Shown in pieces: positions 47,440 through 56,268 of a stretch of DNA of 64,000 nucleotides. Where the stretch lies: assembly GCF_000384295.1 (NCBI RefSeq), contig NZ_KB913037.1:3210649-3274648 (forward strand). The letters run 5' to 3'. The stretch's first letter is position 1, and every line of letters starts with the position of its first letter. The notes under the pieces are model-generated. The model did no database searches. It was not told the origin of the DNA and saw only the letters and a list, made by a program, of their open reading frames with translations. Position numbers and translations under genes: made by a program. Source of the DNA: Amycolatopsis balhimycina FH 1894 (GTDB taxonomy: Bacteria > Actinomycetota > Actinomycetes > Mycobacteriales > Pseudonocardiaceae).

Positions 47440-47580
47440 GGAAGCCGGATGCGAACAGAAGCCGCCATGATGCTCCCTGCCGCAGGTGAGCTCCTCGACG
47501 ATGTCAGGCCTACATCTCAACCTGCGTTCACAGACCGATCGACAACGGCGCGTCGCAGAGTCCCACTCGAACGGCCCAGC
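47440..47580. repeat. Long direct repeat, copy A
   Basis: About 141 bp, opening GGAAGCCGGATGCGAACAGA and closing CTCGAACGGCCCAGC. It is repeated in the same orientation at 48184-48342 with scattered substitutions and an 18-bp length difference. The two copies flank the small membrane-protein gene. Confidence 0.75.
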
Positions 47581-47615
47581 GCGCCTAACGCTCGCGAGCC
47601 GCCATGCCGGTGCGA

Positions 47616-48116
47616 TCAGCGGATCGCCATTTTGCGTCGTGCCACGACGAACAAGCCACCGACCTCGCCGAGGAGTGCGGCAACCGGCGTAACCACCATC
47701 GGCACGACGAACACCGCGCCCATCAGGATGCCGTTCAGTGACGCGTGCGTGGCACCCAGATGACTCGGACGCTGGATTATCGTCGCGTAGAACACGGTGA
47801 ACAGCACGGAGAACGTGACCACGAAGAACGTCGCAACGACGAATCCGGCTACGGCTCCGGCGCGCGCTCCCGCCCAACGGGTCCCGGCCCGCTGTTCCGC
47901 GCGGGCCCCGATGAGCACGAACCCGGCCGCGTATAGCGCCAGCAGCCCGAAGCCGACGGGATCGCGTCCGCTCCACTGGGCCGCGGCCACCGGCAGGGCC
48001 AGGTTGCTGACGAACAGCACCGTCACCTCCGCCGCGCCGAGCAGCAATCCGCCGTACAGCCCCTGACGGGCCGAACCATCGACCAGACTTGCGAATGACC
48101 TGCCATCACGCACCAT
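47616..48116 (-). CDS. Small membrane protein flanked by direct repeats
   Basis: A 166-residue protein with four hydrophobic helices (GLLLGAAEVTVLFVSNLALPV; VGFGLLALYAAGFVLIGA; AVAGFVVATFFVVTFSVLFTVFYA; ILMGAVFVVPMVVTPVAALLG). The start ATG 48116 follows GGAGG at eight bases; longer frames extend into repeat DNA. The tail is basic (VVARRKMAIR). No family recognised. It lies exactly between two 141-159 bp direct repeats, so it may be a duplicated or mobile unit, or the survivor of a tandem pair. Confidence 0.7.
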   Translation of the reverse strand: MVRDGRSFASLVDGSARQGLYGGLLLGAAEVTVLFVSNLALPVAAAQWSGRDPVGFGLLALYAAGFVLIGARAEQRAGTRWAGARAGAVAGFVVATFFVVTFSVLFTVFYATIIQRPSHLGATHASLNGILMGAVFVVPMVVTPVAALLGEVGGLFVVARRKMAIR

Positions 48117-48183
48117 GTCGGTCACCTCCGCGATTCCGGGTACCCCTGCAGTCGTACACACCACCTCAATCGTTACCGGGCGC

Positions 48184-48342
48184 GGAAGCCGGACTCGAAC
48201 AGATGCCGACAGGCCGTTCGACACAGCCGTCATGACGCGCCCTGCCGCAGATGAGCTGCTCGACGGCGTCAGGGCTACACCGCAACCTGGGGTTCGCAGA
48301 CCGATCGCCCCGCGTCGCGGAATCCCGCTCGAACGGCCCAGC
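48184..48342. repeat. Long direct repeat, copy B
   Basis: 159-bp counterpart of copy A, upstream of the membrane-protein start. It opens GGAAGCCGGACTCGAACAGA and closes CTCGAACGGCCCAGC. The rest of the gap to dnaE2 (48343-48458) is unusually AT-rich, with repeated TTTTGGGA, but holds no gene. Confidence 0.75.
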
Positions 48343-48458
48343 AGTATCGAGGAATGATCAATCCCAATTTCATGGCACTGGTGCCATCTCGATGCCAAGA
48401 TTTTTGGGAAAGTGTCAACGATTTTGGGATCCTACACCTCGGAGGCGCCGGCCGGCCG

Positions 48459-51400
48459 TCACCGGAAGTCGCGCGAGGGCGTGGTCGCCATCGACAGGTC
48501 GACCGCTTCGAGCCGGTCAGCGACGAGGGTGACGACGCCTTCGGCGGCCTGGACCTGGCCGCGGATGAGCAGGGCGGCGCTGGTGCGGGCGACGAGCCGC
48601 TGTCGCTGCCAAAGCCCGGGCGAGACAAGGACGTTGGCCATGCCGGTCTCGTCTTCGAGGTTGAGGAAGGTGATCCCCCCGGCGGTCGCGGGGCGCTGCC
48701 GGTGGGTGACCGCGCCGCCGACCCACACCCGCGTCCCGTCCGCCACCCGCGCGAGTTCGGCGGTGGTGATCGCACCGCGCCGGGTCAGCAGTTCCCGCAG
48801 GTACTCCACCGGATGGCTGTCCGGCGAGACGCCGGTGGCCCACAGGTCCGCCGCGGTGACCTCCAGCCGGGTCATCCCGGGCAGCGCGGGCGCGTCGAGC
48901 CCCGTCGCCAGGCCCGGCAGGTGCCCGGGCCGGGTGGCCGCCGCGGCGCCGGCGGCCCAGAGGTCCTGGCGCCGGTCGCCGCCGAACCCGCCGAACGCCC
49001 CGGCTGTGGCGAGGGCTTCGACGGCGTTCCTCTTCAGCCGCACCCGGCGGGTCAGGTCACCGATGCTCGGGTACGGGCCGTTGACGTCGCGTTCGGCGAC
49101 GATCTCCTGGGCGAGGTCGTCGCCGAGGTGGCGGACCGCAGCGAGACCCAGCCGGAGCGCGACACCGCCGGTGCTTTCCGGGCCGGGTTCGAGCGTCGCG
49201 TCGGCGAGGCTGGTGTTGATGTCGGGTTCGCGGATGCGGACGCCGTGGCGGCGGGCGTCGGTGACCAGGGACTGCGGGCTGTAGAAGCCCATCGGCTGGG
49301 CGCGCAGCAGCCCGGCGCAGAACGCGGCCGGGTAGTAGCGCTTGAACCCACGCCGACGCGTAAACCAGTAGCGCGAACGACATCGAGTGCGCTTCCGGGA
49401 AGCCGTAGCCGGAAAAGGCGTGGATCTGCTCGAAGATCCGGGTGGCGAGTTCGCGGCCGATCCCGTTGGCCTCGCAGCCGGCGAAGAACCGCGCCATCAG
49501 CGCCTTCATCTTCGCGCTGGACCGCTTGGCGCCCATGGCACGGCGAAGCTGGTCGGCCTCGGCCGGGGTGAAGCTCGCGACGTCGACGGCCATCTGCATC
49601 ACCTGCTCCTGGAACAGCGGCACCCCGAGCGTCCGGTCCAAACTGGACGCGAGCAGCGGGTGCGCGTGCTCCCATTCCTCGTCACCGCGGCGGCGCCGGA
49701 TGTAGGGGTGCACCGAGCCGCCCTGGATCGGGCCGGGCCGGATCAGCGCCACTTCGACGACGAGGTCGTAGAACTCCCGTGGCCGCAGCCTCGGGAGCGT
49801 GGCCAGCTGGGCGCGGGATTCAACCTGGAACACGCCGACCGCGTCGGCCTCGCAGAGCATGTCGTAGACGGCCGGGTCGGCCAGGTCCGGTTTCCCGATG
49901 TCCACAGTGGACTCATGGTGTTCGGCGACGAGGTCGATCATGTGGTGCAGCGCCGAAAGCATGCCGAGGCCGAGCAGGTCGAACTTGACCAGCCCGGCGG
50001 TGGCGCAGTCGTCCTTGTCCCACTGCAGGACGCTGCGGCCGGCCATCGTGGCCCATTCCACCGGGACCACTTCGGACACCGGCTGCTTCGAGATCACCAT
50101 GCCACCGGAGTGGATGCCGAGGTGACGCGGGAAGTCTTCGATCCGGGCAGCCAGCTCGAGGACGTCGTCCGGGATCACCCCGGCCGCCTGGTGTTTCGTG
50201 GCGGCGACCCCGCCCCAGCGGTCCACGAGCTCGCCGTAGGCGTCCTGCTGCCCGGGGCTGTGACCGAGCGCCTTGGCGGCGTCGCGGATGGCCGAGGGCG
50301 CCCGGTAGGTGATGACGTTGGCGACCTGGGCGGCGTGGAACCGGCCGTGTTTTTCGTAGACGTACTGGATGGCTTCCTCGCGCCGGCCGGACTCGATGTC
50401 GATGTCGATGTCGATGTCCGGCGGCCCGTCCCGCTCCGGCGCGAGGAACCGTTCGAACAGCAGGTTCCACTTCACCGGGTCGGCGTGGCAGATCTCCAGC
50501 GCGTAGCAGACCGCGGAGTTCGCCGCGGATCCCCGGCCCTGGCAGAGGATGTCCGCATCCCGGCAGAACCGGACGATGTCCCACACGACCAGGAAGTACC
50601 CGGGGAAGTTCAGCGTCTCGATCACGGCCAGCTCGTGCTCCAGCTGCGCGTACGCCTTCGGGTTGTCTTCCCGCGTCCCGTAGCGTTTCGCCGCCCCGCG
50701 CCAGGTCAGCTCGGTCAGGAAGGACATCTCGTCGCGCCCGGCGGGGACGGGGAACGGCGGCAGGTCGGGGGCGACGAGCCGCAGGTCGAACGCCACCTCG
50801 ACGCCGAGCACGGCGGCGCGTCCGACCGCGCCCGGGTAGCGGCGCTCGAACCGGCGCCGCTGTTCCATCCCGGACCGCAGGAACGCCTGCCCCGACGGCG
50901 GCCGCCACCCTTCGAGGTCTTCGGCGGGCCGCCGCGCCCGGACCGCGGCCACCATGTCCGCCACGACGGCGTCGTCCGGGCGGGCGTAGTGCACGTTGTT
51001 GGACACGACCGTCGGCAGCCGGAGCTCCTCGGCCATCCCGGCGAGGAGGTCGTTGGCCGTGTCGTCCCGTGGCTGCCGGTGATCGATCAGCTCCACGGCG
51101 ACGTGCGACCGCCCGAACCGGTCGGCGAGCCGGCCCAGCTCGGCGCGCGCGGCGGCGGGCCCGCGGTCGGCGAGCGCGCGGCGGACGGCGCCCTTGCGGC
51201 AGCCGGTCAGCACGACGACGTGCCCGGCCAGCTCGTCGACCAGCTCCTCGACGTCGTAGACCGGGCGGCCTTTCTCCCCACCGGCGAGCTGGGCGTGCGA
51301 GATGACGCGGCACAGCCGGTGGTAACCGGTCTGCTGCCGGGCGATGACCAGCAGGTGTGACCCTTTCGGGTCCGGCTCGCCGGCCTGCGGGCCGGGCAGG

Positions 51401-51795
51401 CCGAGGGACAGTTCGGCCCCGAACCCGACCCGCACACCGAGTTCGCGCGCGGCGTCGTTGAACCGCACGGCGCCGTACATGCCGTCGTGGTCGGTGAGGA
51501 CGAGCGCGTCCAGCTCCAGCCGCGCGGCCTCCTCGACCAGCGCTTCGGGGTGGCTGGCGCCGTCGAGGAAGCTGAAGTTGGAGTGGACGTGCAGTTCGGC
51601 GTAGGGGGCACGGATCCGGTCCCCGCCGTCGTCCCGTCGCCGCCGGTTCTGGAGGTCGAGCGGCGCGCCGGCATAGCCTTCGCGCTTGCGCGACCAGGCC
51701 GGGGCATCGTTCCCGTCGCCGGCAACGGGAGGCCGCCCGGAGGCGATCCGCTCCACTTCGGACCACGGCACGTTCGGGTTGTTGAAGGCCAACAC
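48459..51795 (-). pseudogene. dnaE2: dnaE2 error-prone DNA polymerase, interrupted by a +1 frameshift
   Basis: About 1,110 codons of a C-family polymerase alpha subunit of the DnaE2 (ImuC) type, expected to perform translesion synthesis with ImuA'/ImuB. The PHP domain (YAELHVHSNFSFLDGASHPE), catalytic region (PPDIDIDIDIESGRREEA) and OB-fold end are all recognisable. GTG 51795 gives NNPNVPWSEVERIASGRP. At 49345-49352 an extra base moves the frame: the conserved SAWxKRYYPAAFC continues in the next frame. Without correction the product ends in unrelated residues. Sequencing error in the CCC run is possible. The catalytic motif also has an extra Asp-Ile unit. Confidence 0.88.
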
Positions 51796-51838
51796 CAGCT
51801 CCCACCGATTTCGCTGTGGGGAAGCCAGCGACTACTGT

Positions 51839-51854
51839 TCGAACACACGGACGA
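51839..51854. promoter_or_regulatory. Degenerate LexA box upstream of dnaE2
   Basis: TCGAACACACGGACGA keeps the left half of the actinobacterial SOS box TCGAAC-N4-GTTCGA and four of six bases of the right half. It lies 44 bp before the dnaE2 start. Its position supports SOS control, though binding may be weaker than at imuA'. Confidence 0.5.
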
Positions 51855-52197
51855 ATACTGTGGTTCGATCCTGAGCCGGGGCCGGGTTGGTGTCAACTGT
51901 GGACCGAGCAAAGTCACATCGCGGCGGTCCCGCTCGGTGCCGCGTGAGGACCTACCCGTAGACGGTGAGCCGGACGGCGCCGGGCACCGCGTCGCCGTCG
52001 GCTGACGACTCCCTCTCGTTTCGGGAATTTCCGGCACAACGGGTGCATACGGAGAGCGGAACCCTCACGCTGTTGTCACCGCAAGGAAGATCTCGCGCTT
52101 GCAGCGGGATTCCTGGTCACTGCCTTTCACCGACGGTGAGCGGCCTGCCTGGTGGTCGGCTCGTCGGACCGATCCCGCATTTGACGGACGTGGGTGT
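51855..52197. other. Intergenic gap between dnaE2 and the DUF222-HNH gene
   Basis: No gene with convincing codon bias was found in these 343 bases. The dnaE2 promoter side lies at the left end, and the terminator of the HNH gene begins at 52198. I see nothing else in it. Confidence 0.6.
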
Positions 52198-52225
52198 AGG
52201 CCCGTAGCCGTGTGGCTGCGGGCCT
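52198..52225 (-). terminator. Terminator of the DUF222-HNH gene
   Basis: AGGCCCGTAGCC (52198-52209) pairs with GGCTGCGGGCCT (52214-52225) around a four-base loop, with one G-T mismatch. It lies 14 bp past the HNH gene stop. Confidence 0.75.
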
Positions 52226-52238
52226 GTCCCCTGTTCGG

Positions 52239-53468
52239 TTATGCCGCGACGGGCAGCGGTTGGTGGAGGTTGTTGCGCCTGGGTTTTCGCCGCTTGTCCA
52301 GAAACACCGGGGGCAGAAACTCCGGGAGACCGTCGGCGGCCATGCGGACTTCCCACCCGGAGCGATGCAACAGCCTATGGTGGTGAGCGCACGTCAGCAC
52401 CAGATTCCCCAGCTCTGTCGGACCACCATCCGCCCAATGACGAAGATGATGCCCCTGACAGTGTCGCGGCGGCCGATGACACCCAGGAAACGCACAGCCC
52501 CGGTCACGCAGATACAGAGCGTGGCGGAGTCCGGGGTTGACCAGGCGACGCAAGCGCCCCAGGTCCAGAGGCTCACTCTTCGCACCGAGCACCGCGGGGA
52601 TGATGTTGCAGTCACAGGCATGCAACCGCGCCTCCGCCGCCGAGATCGTCCCAGTGTCGCCGAGGAGCGCGATGCCCACCCCGGACTTCAAGTCCTCCAG
52701 AGAGACCGTAACCATGACGTGCGCGCGTTCACCGGCCTGCCTCGGCAACTCCGGAGTGTTCAACGCCAGGTCGATCGCGTCGGAGAACGCATCACCGTAA
52801 CGTTCCTGCGGCGAGCGCAGGTCGGGACCCTCGTCGGTGCTGCGCCGCTGGGCGAGAGAGTCGAGGAGCGCACTGGCGCGGGCACCGGTCTCGTCGTCGA
52901 GTTTGCCGCTGATCTCCCACATCCCGGTTCTCTTGCGCCGCAGCGACAGTTCCCGGGTCGGGATGGCGATTTCGGTGTCATCCGGCTCAGCGCCGTCGGG
53001 GTTGAGATGGGCCAGGATCCGGGCGCCGAGCGCGGCGACCTGCCGATGCCCGGCCTCCTCAGCAAGGGCGAGCAGATGCTGCTCGGCACCCTCACGATGC
53101 TCGGGCGGAACATCCTGCAACACCCCGACGATCACATCGATCATCGGATTGCTTAACCGCCCCGACCGAGCCACAACGCCCGTGGCAGCAGCGACTGCGG
53201 GAATCGGAGTGCCATCAAGGCCCACACCGGGATTGACCGCCCGCGCCCGCTTCACCAACCGCTCGGCCGAGGATTTCGGGACATCCACTAGATGCTCGAG
53301 GAGACGGGGAACGGATCGGTAGCCGAACAGTTCCAGCACACCCCGCTGCTCGATCTCCACCAACAACGCCCCGATTTCGGCTTCGGCGGACCGTATGGAC
53401 GCGAACAGCGCACCGAGACGGTCGGCGAGTGCCACCGCATCGGCTTGCCAGATCACCTGTTCGGCCAT
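52239..53468 (-). CDS. DUF222 / HNH endonuclease-domain protein
   Basis: A 409-residue protein of the actinobacterial 13E12-like repeat family. The DUF222 domain fills most of the protein (FGYRSVPRLLEHLVDVPKSSAERLVKRAR onward). The C-terminal HNH domain reads CAFPGCHRPPRHCQGHHLRHWADGGPTELGNLVLTCAHHHRLLH, with the zinc-knuckle CxxC and catalytic His-Asn-His all present. Biological role is not established; members occur in many copies per genome and are thought to move. It sits between dnaE2 and imuB, splitting what is usually a tighter mutasome cluster. Confidence 0.92.
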   Translation of the reverse strand: MAEQVIWQADAVALADRLGALFASIRSAEAEIGALLVEIEQRGVLELFGYRSVPRLLEHLVDVPKSSAERLVKRARAVNPGVGLDGTPIPAVAAATGVVARSGRLSNPMIDVIVGVLQDVPPEHREGAEQHLLALAEEAGHRQVAALGARILAHLNPDGAEPDDTEIAIPTRELSLRRKRTGMWEISGKLDDETGARASALLDSLAQRRSTDEGPDLRSPQERYGDAFSDAIDLALNTPELPRQAGERAHVMVTVSLEDLKSGVGIALLGDTGTISAAEARLHACDCNIIPAVLGAKSEPLDLGRLRRLVNPGLRHALYLRDRGCAFPGCHRPPRHCQGHHLRHWADGGPTELGNLVLTCAHHHRLLHRSGWEVRMAADGLPEFLPPVFLDKRRKPRRNNLHQPLPVAA

Positions 53469-53590
53469 AACTCAAGAATACCGACAATCGAACACCTGTC
53501 ATCACACGATCAGGTACCACCAAAGCAGACCTGTCACAGCCCCGGAACACCCCACGCAAAAGGCCCACGGCGAAGCCGCATCTTGAAAGT

Positions 53591-55147
53591 CTAGTCGTAC
53601 CAACCCTCGACAGTCCATTGTGGATCTTCTCCGACAACAGCCTTGAGCAACAACGCGACATCCCCCTCCAAGACAACCTGGATCCGCACAAGAGGCGGCT
53701 CGCCACGGCGCAAAGGCAGAGCGGGACGCACGATCCACGGACCAGCCGAGCCGAGAACACACCGCGGCGGACCACCATCGACGGCAACGGTCGCAGGCGG
53801 ATAACCGAGTTCACCACGCTCCGTGCAGCGAACGACGTCGCCGACGGCGTCGAGCACCACCGCCGGCCGTCGCGACACCACCGTCGGCGATGGCGCGGGC
53901 AGCCGACCGGGCCACGGCCGGTCCGCCGTGACGGGACGGCGTGGCTCGCCCCAAGGGATGAGCCGGACACGTTCGGCCGGCCCGCGGCCACCGTCCAGCA
54001 GCGGGGTGACGACCGCGTCCGGGCCCAGCAGGCCCTGGATCCGCACGAGGGCACGGCCGGCGCGCTCGGCGGCGTCGGCGTCGCGGCCCATCGACCCGAG
54101 CTGCAGCTGCAACGCTTGCCCGCCGACGACCTCTTCGGGGTCGAGGCGCAGCCGGACGATCCCGGCGGTGGGCCGGTCGCGGGCGGTGAGCCAGCCTTCG
54201 CACTGCCAGCGGACGCGGTCGGCCGTCGAGCGGGCGGTGAGGGGTTCGGCGCAGCGCCAGACGCGTACGCGTTCCTCGCCGGCTTCGGTGACGGCGACGA
54301 TGGCCAGGCGGGTGCAGGCGAGGCCGTGGTTCGCGAGCCCGGCGAAGAACCGTTCGCCGAGAGTTTTCGCGACGAACGCGGCTTCGTCGACGCGGTGCAG
54401 CGGGTGGTCGAACTCCTCGGTGACCACCAGGTCCGGCGGGAGGGCGCGGCGGAGCGGGGGCCGTTCCGCCAGGCCGCGCACCTGCCGGTGGGCCACGATG
54501 GCGTCGCGGGGGAACCGGCCCGCGACGTCGCGCTCGGCCAGTGCGGCGAACGCGCCGAGGGTGCGCAGGCCGAGGCGTTGCAGGAGGCCGACGAGCTCGC
54601 CGCGGTCGTCGCCCGGCTGGTTCAGTTCGGTGATCGGCAGGGGCGCGAGGAACTTCGCGGCTTCGCCGGCCGGCACGAGGACGGCGCGGCGGGCGGCGAG
54701 GGTCGCGGCGAAGAGCCCGTCGGCGATCCCGACCTGGCATTCGACGCCGGCTTGGGCGGCGACTTCGTCGATGAGCAGTTCGGCGAGGGCGGCTTCCCCG
54801 CCGAAGTACCCGGCGGCCCCGGCCACCGGCACGGCGACGACGCCGGGCCGCACGACCTCGACCCCGACGGCCTGCCGCTCGACGGCGGCGGCGACGGGTT
54901 CGAAGAGCCGGGCGTCGCGGTCCGGGTCGTGCTGGTGCACGACGAGCTCCGGACACCGCGACTGCGCATCCCGCCGCCGCATCCCCCGCCCGACACCGGC
55001 GCGGCGCGCGGAGGCGGAGCAGGCAACGACGCGGCTACCGGAGAAAACGGCGGCGGGCGCGGTAGGTGGGGTCCCGGCGGCGGCCCCCGCGGCGACAACG
55101 GGCCAGTCCGGGCACCACAGCACGAGCAACCGTGGCGCATCGGTCAT
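53591..55147 (-). CDS. imuB: ImuB, catalytically inactive Y-family polymerase-like mutasome subunit
   Basis: A 518-residue protein that begins RLLVLWCPDWPVVAAG and shows Y-family fold motifs (GVGRGMRRRDAQSRCPEL; LGLRTLGAFAALAERDVAGRF). In place of the active-site acidic residues of DinB it has the divergent ImuB form, so it should act as a clamp-binding adaptor rather than a polymerase. The start ATG 55147 overlaps the stop of a small upstream frame (ATGA). With ImuA' and DnaE2 it forms the SOS mutasome. Confidence 0.9.
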   Translation of the reverse strand: MTDAPRLLVLWCPDWPVVAAGAAAGTPPTAPAAVFSGSRVVACSASARRAGVGRGMRRRDAQSRCPELVVHQHDPDRDARLFEPVAAAVERQAVGVEVVRPGVVAVPVAGAAGYFGGEAALAELLIDEVAAQAGVECQVGIADGLFAATLAARRAVLVPAGEAAKFLAPLPITELNQPGDDRGELVGLLQRLGLRTLGAFAALAERDVAGRFPRDAIVAHRQVRGLAERPPLRRALPPDLVVTEEFDHPLHRVDEAAFVAKTLGERFFAGLANHGLACTRLAIVAVTEAGEERVRVWRCAEPLTARSTADRVRWQCEGWLTARDRPTAGIVRLRLDPEEVVGGQALQLQLGSMGRDADAAERAGRALVRIQGLLGPDAVVTPLLDGGRGPAERVRLIPWGEPRRPVTADRPWPGRLPAPSPTVVSRRPAVVLDAVGDVVRCTERGELGYPPATVAVDGGPPRCVLGSAGPWIVRPALPLRRGEPPLVRIQVVLEGDVALLLKAVVGEDPQWTVEGWYD

Positions 55148-55398
55148 CCGGCGACCAGCGCCCGCCGGGGCGAAACCGGGACTCTCACGGGAAAGCCGCG
55201 CTCCGGGGTGCGCTCGAACAGCCACGGCGCCGCGCTCACCGGCAACCCAGGCCGGCCGACGCGCACAGCCGGTCTCGGTGCCGCGCTCATCCCGCGCCTC
55301 GACCGGACCGAAACCCCCGCCCCGGCCGCCCGTGCATCCACCGCCGCGCCGCGAAGCTCACCCGGCCACCTCGACCAGCCGCCGCCCCGGCAAGCCAC
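55144..55398 (-). CDS. Possible small ORF linking imuA' and imuB
   Basis: An 84-codon frame from GTG 55398 that overlaps the end of imuA' by 41 bp and whose TGA overlaps the imuB ATG. It is rich in arginine, proline and alanine and ends in PERGFPVRVPVSPRRALVAG. The overlap geometry favours translation, but the composition is close to that of random GC-rich frames. It could instead be spacer sequence between imuA' and imuB. Confidence 0.3.
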   Translation of the reverse strand: MACRGGGWSRWPGELRGAAVDARAAGAGVSVRSRRGMSAAPRPAVRVGRPGLPVSAAPWLFERTPERGFPVRVPVSPRRALVAG

Positions 55399-56041
55399 CC
55401 CCGGCGACCGCTCCGTCCGGCCCCGGCAGCTGCAACTCCACCGACGACGGCCGCGCCGCCGCCCCGCGGCCGCGGCTTGTCGCCACCACGTCGCGGGCGC
55501 GCAAATGGCCGTGCCCGTCCTGGGTGAGACCGTGCCAGCGGCGGCCCGACACCGTCAGCTCCAGGTCCGCTCCCGGCCACGACCCCGCGCTCAGCAGGAC
55601 CGTCCCCCGGTTGCGGACCCGGCCCGCCAGCCGGCGCGCCACCTGCGGCTGCACCGGCGCCGGGCCGAGGACCACCAGATCGAACCCGTCGACCAACGCC
55701 GACACCACCGCCACCAGCTCCGCGCCCGGGTCCGGCACCAGCGCGACGCGCTCCAGGTCGACGCCGAGTTCCGCCGCCGCCGCCAAGCCCAGCTCCGGCA
55801 GGCCCGTCACCGCCGCCCAGGAACCGTCGCGGGTGGCCGCCGCCAGGAGCGCGAGCACCAGGGACGTCGCACCCCGCACCGCGATCGTGCTGCCGCGCCG
55901 CAGCCCGCCGCCGGGGAACAGCCGGGCCAGCTCGGGCAGCACCGTCAGCACTTCCCCCGGCCCCGCGTCCGGCTCACGCAGCTGCGCGGCCGTGCGGACC
56001 CCCGGGATGGCCGTGAGCCCGGCCAGCGCCTCCGGCACCAC
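55358..56041 (-). CDS. imuA: ImuA' (RecA-like SOS mutasome protein)
   Basis: A 227-residue RecA-fold protein starting at GTG 56041, six bases after GGAGGTGAGCG. ELARLFPGGGLRRGSTIAVRGATSLVLALLAAATRDGSWAAVTG corresponds to the RecA core with a degenerate Walker A, as in mycobacterial ImuA'. GFDLVVLGPAP matches the Walker B-like strand. It is expected to bind ImuB and help recruit DnaE2 to damaged DNA. A strong LexA box lies 77 bp upstream, so the imuA'-imuB unit is SOS-induced. Confidence 0.85.
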   Translation of the reverse strand: MVPEALAGLTAIPGVRTAAQLREPDAGPGEVLTVLPELARLFPGGGLRRGSTIAVRGATSLVLALLAAATRDGSWAAVTGLPELGLAAAAELGVDLERVALVPDPGAELVAVVSALVDGFDLVVLGPAPVQPQVARRLAGRVRNRGTVLLSAGSWPGADLELTVSGRRWHGLTQDGHGHLRARDVVATSRGRGAAARPSSVELQLPGPDGAVAGGGLPGRRLVEVAG

Positions 56042-56117
56042 CGCTCACCTCCAGCACCACGTACTCGTACCGGAAGCCACCCGCGTGAGGAACCCGCCGG
56101 CGAATCCAGGACAATCA

Positions 56118-56133
56118 TCGAACACTTGTTCGC
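56118..56133. promoter_or_regulatory. LexA (SOS) box upstream of imuA'
   Basis: TCGAACACTTGTTCGC matches the actinobacterial consensus TCGAAC-N4-GTTCGA at 11 of 12 defined positions. It lies 77 bp before the imuA' start codon. Confidence 0.85.
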
Positions 56134-56268
56134 ATAGTGCGAGACGGGCGGCCTCGCTGTCAAGCCGGAGGCGACAGCAGGGGGAGGCTCGCAACGGCGG
56201 AAGCTGCTCACCGTCACCTTCGTCGGCGGCGGCCGCACCGTCGCCGGTGCGGCCCGCCCCGATCAAGA

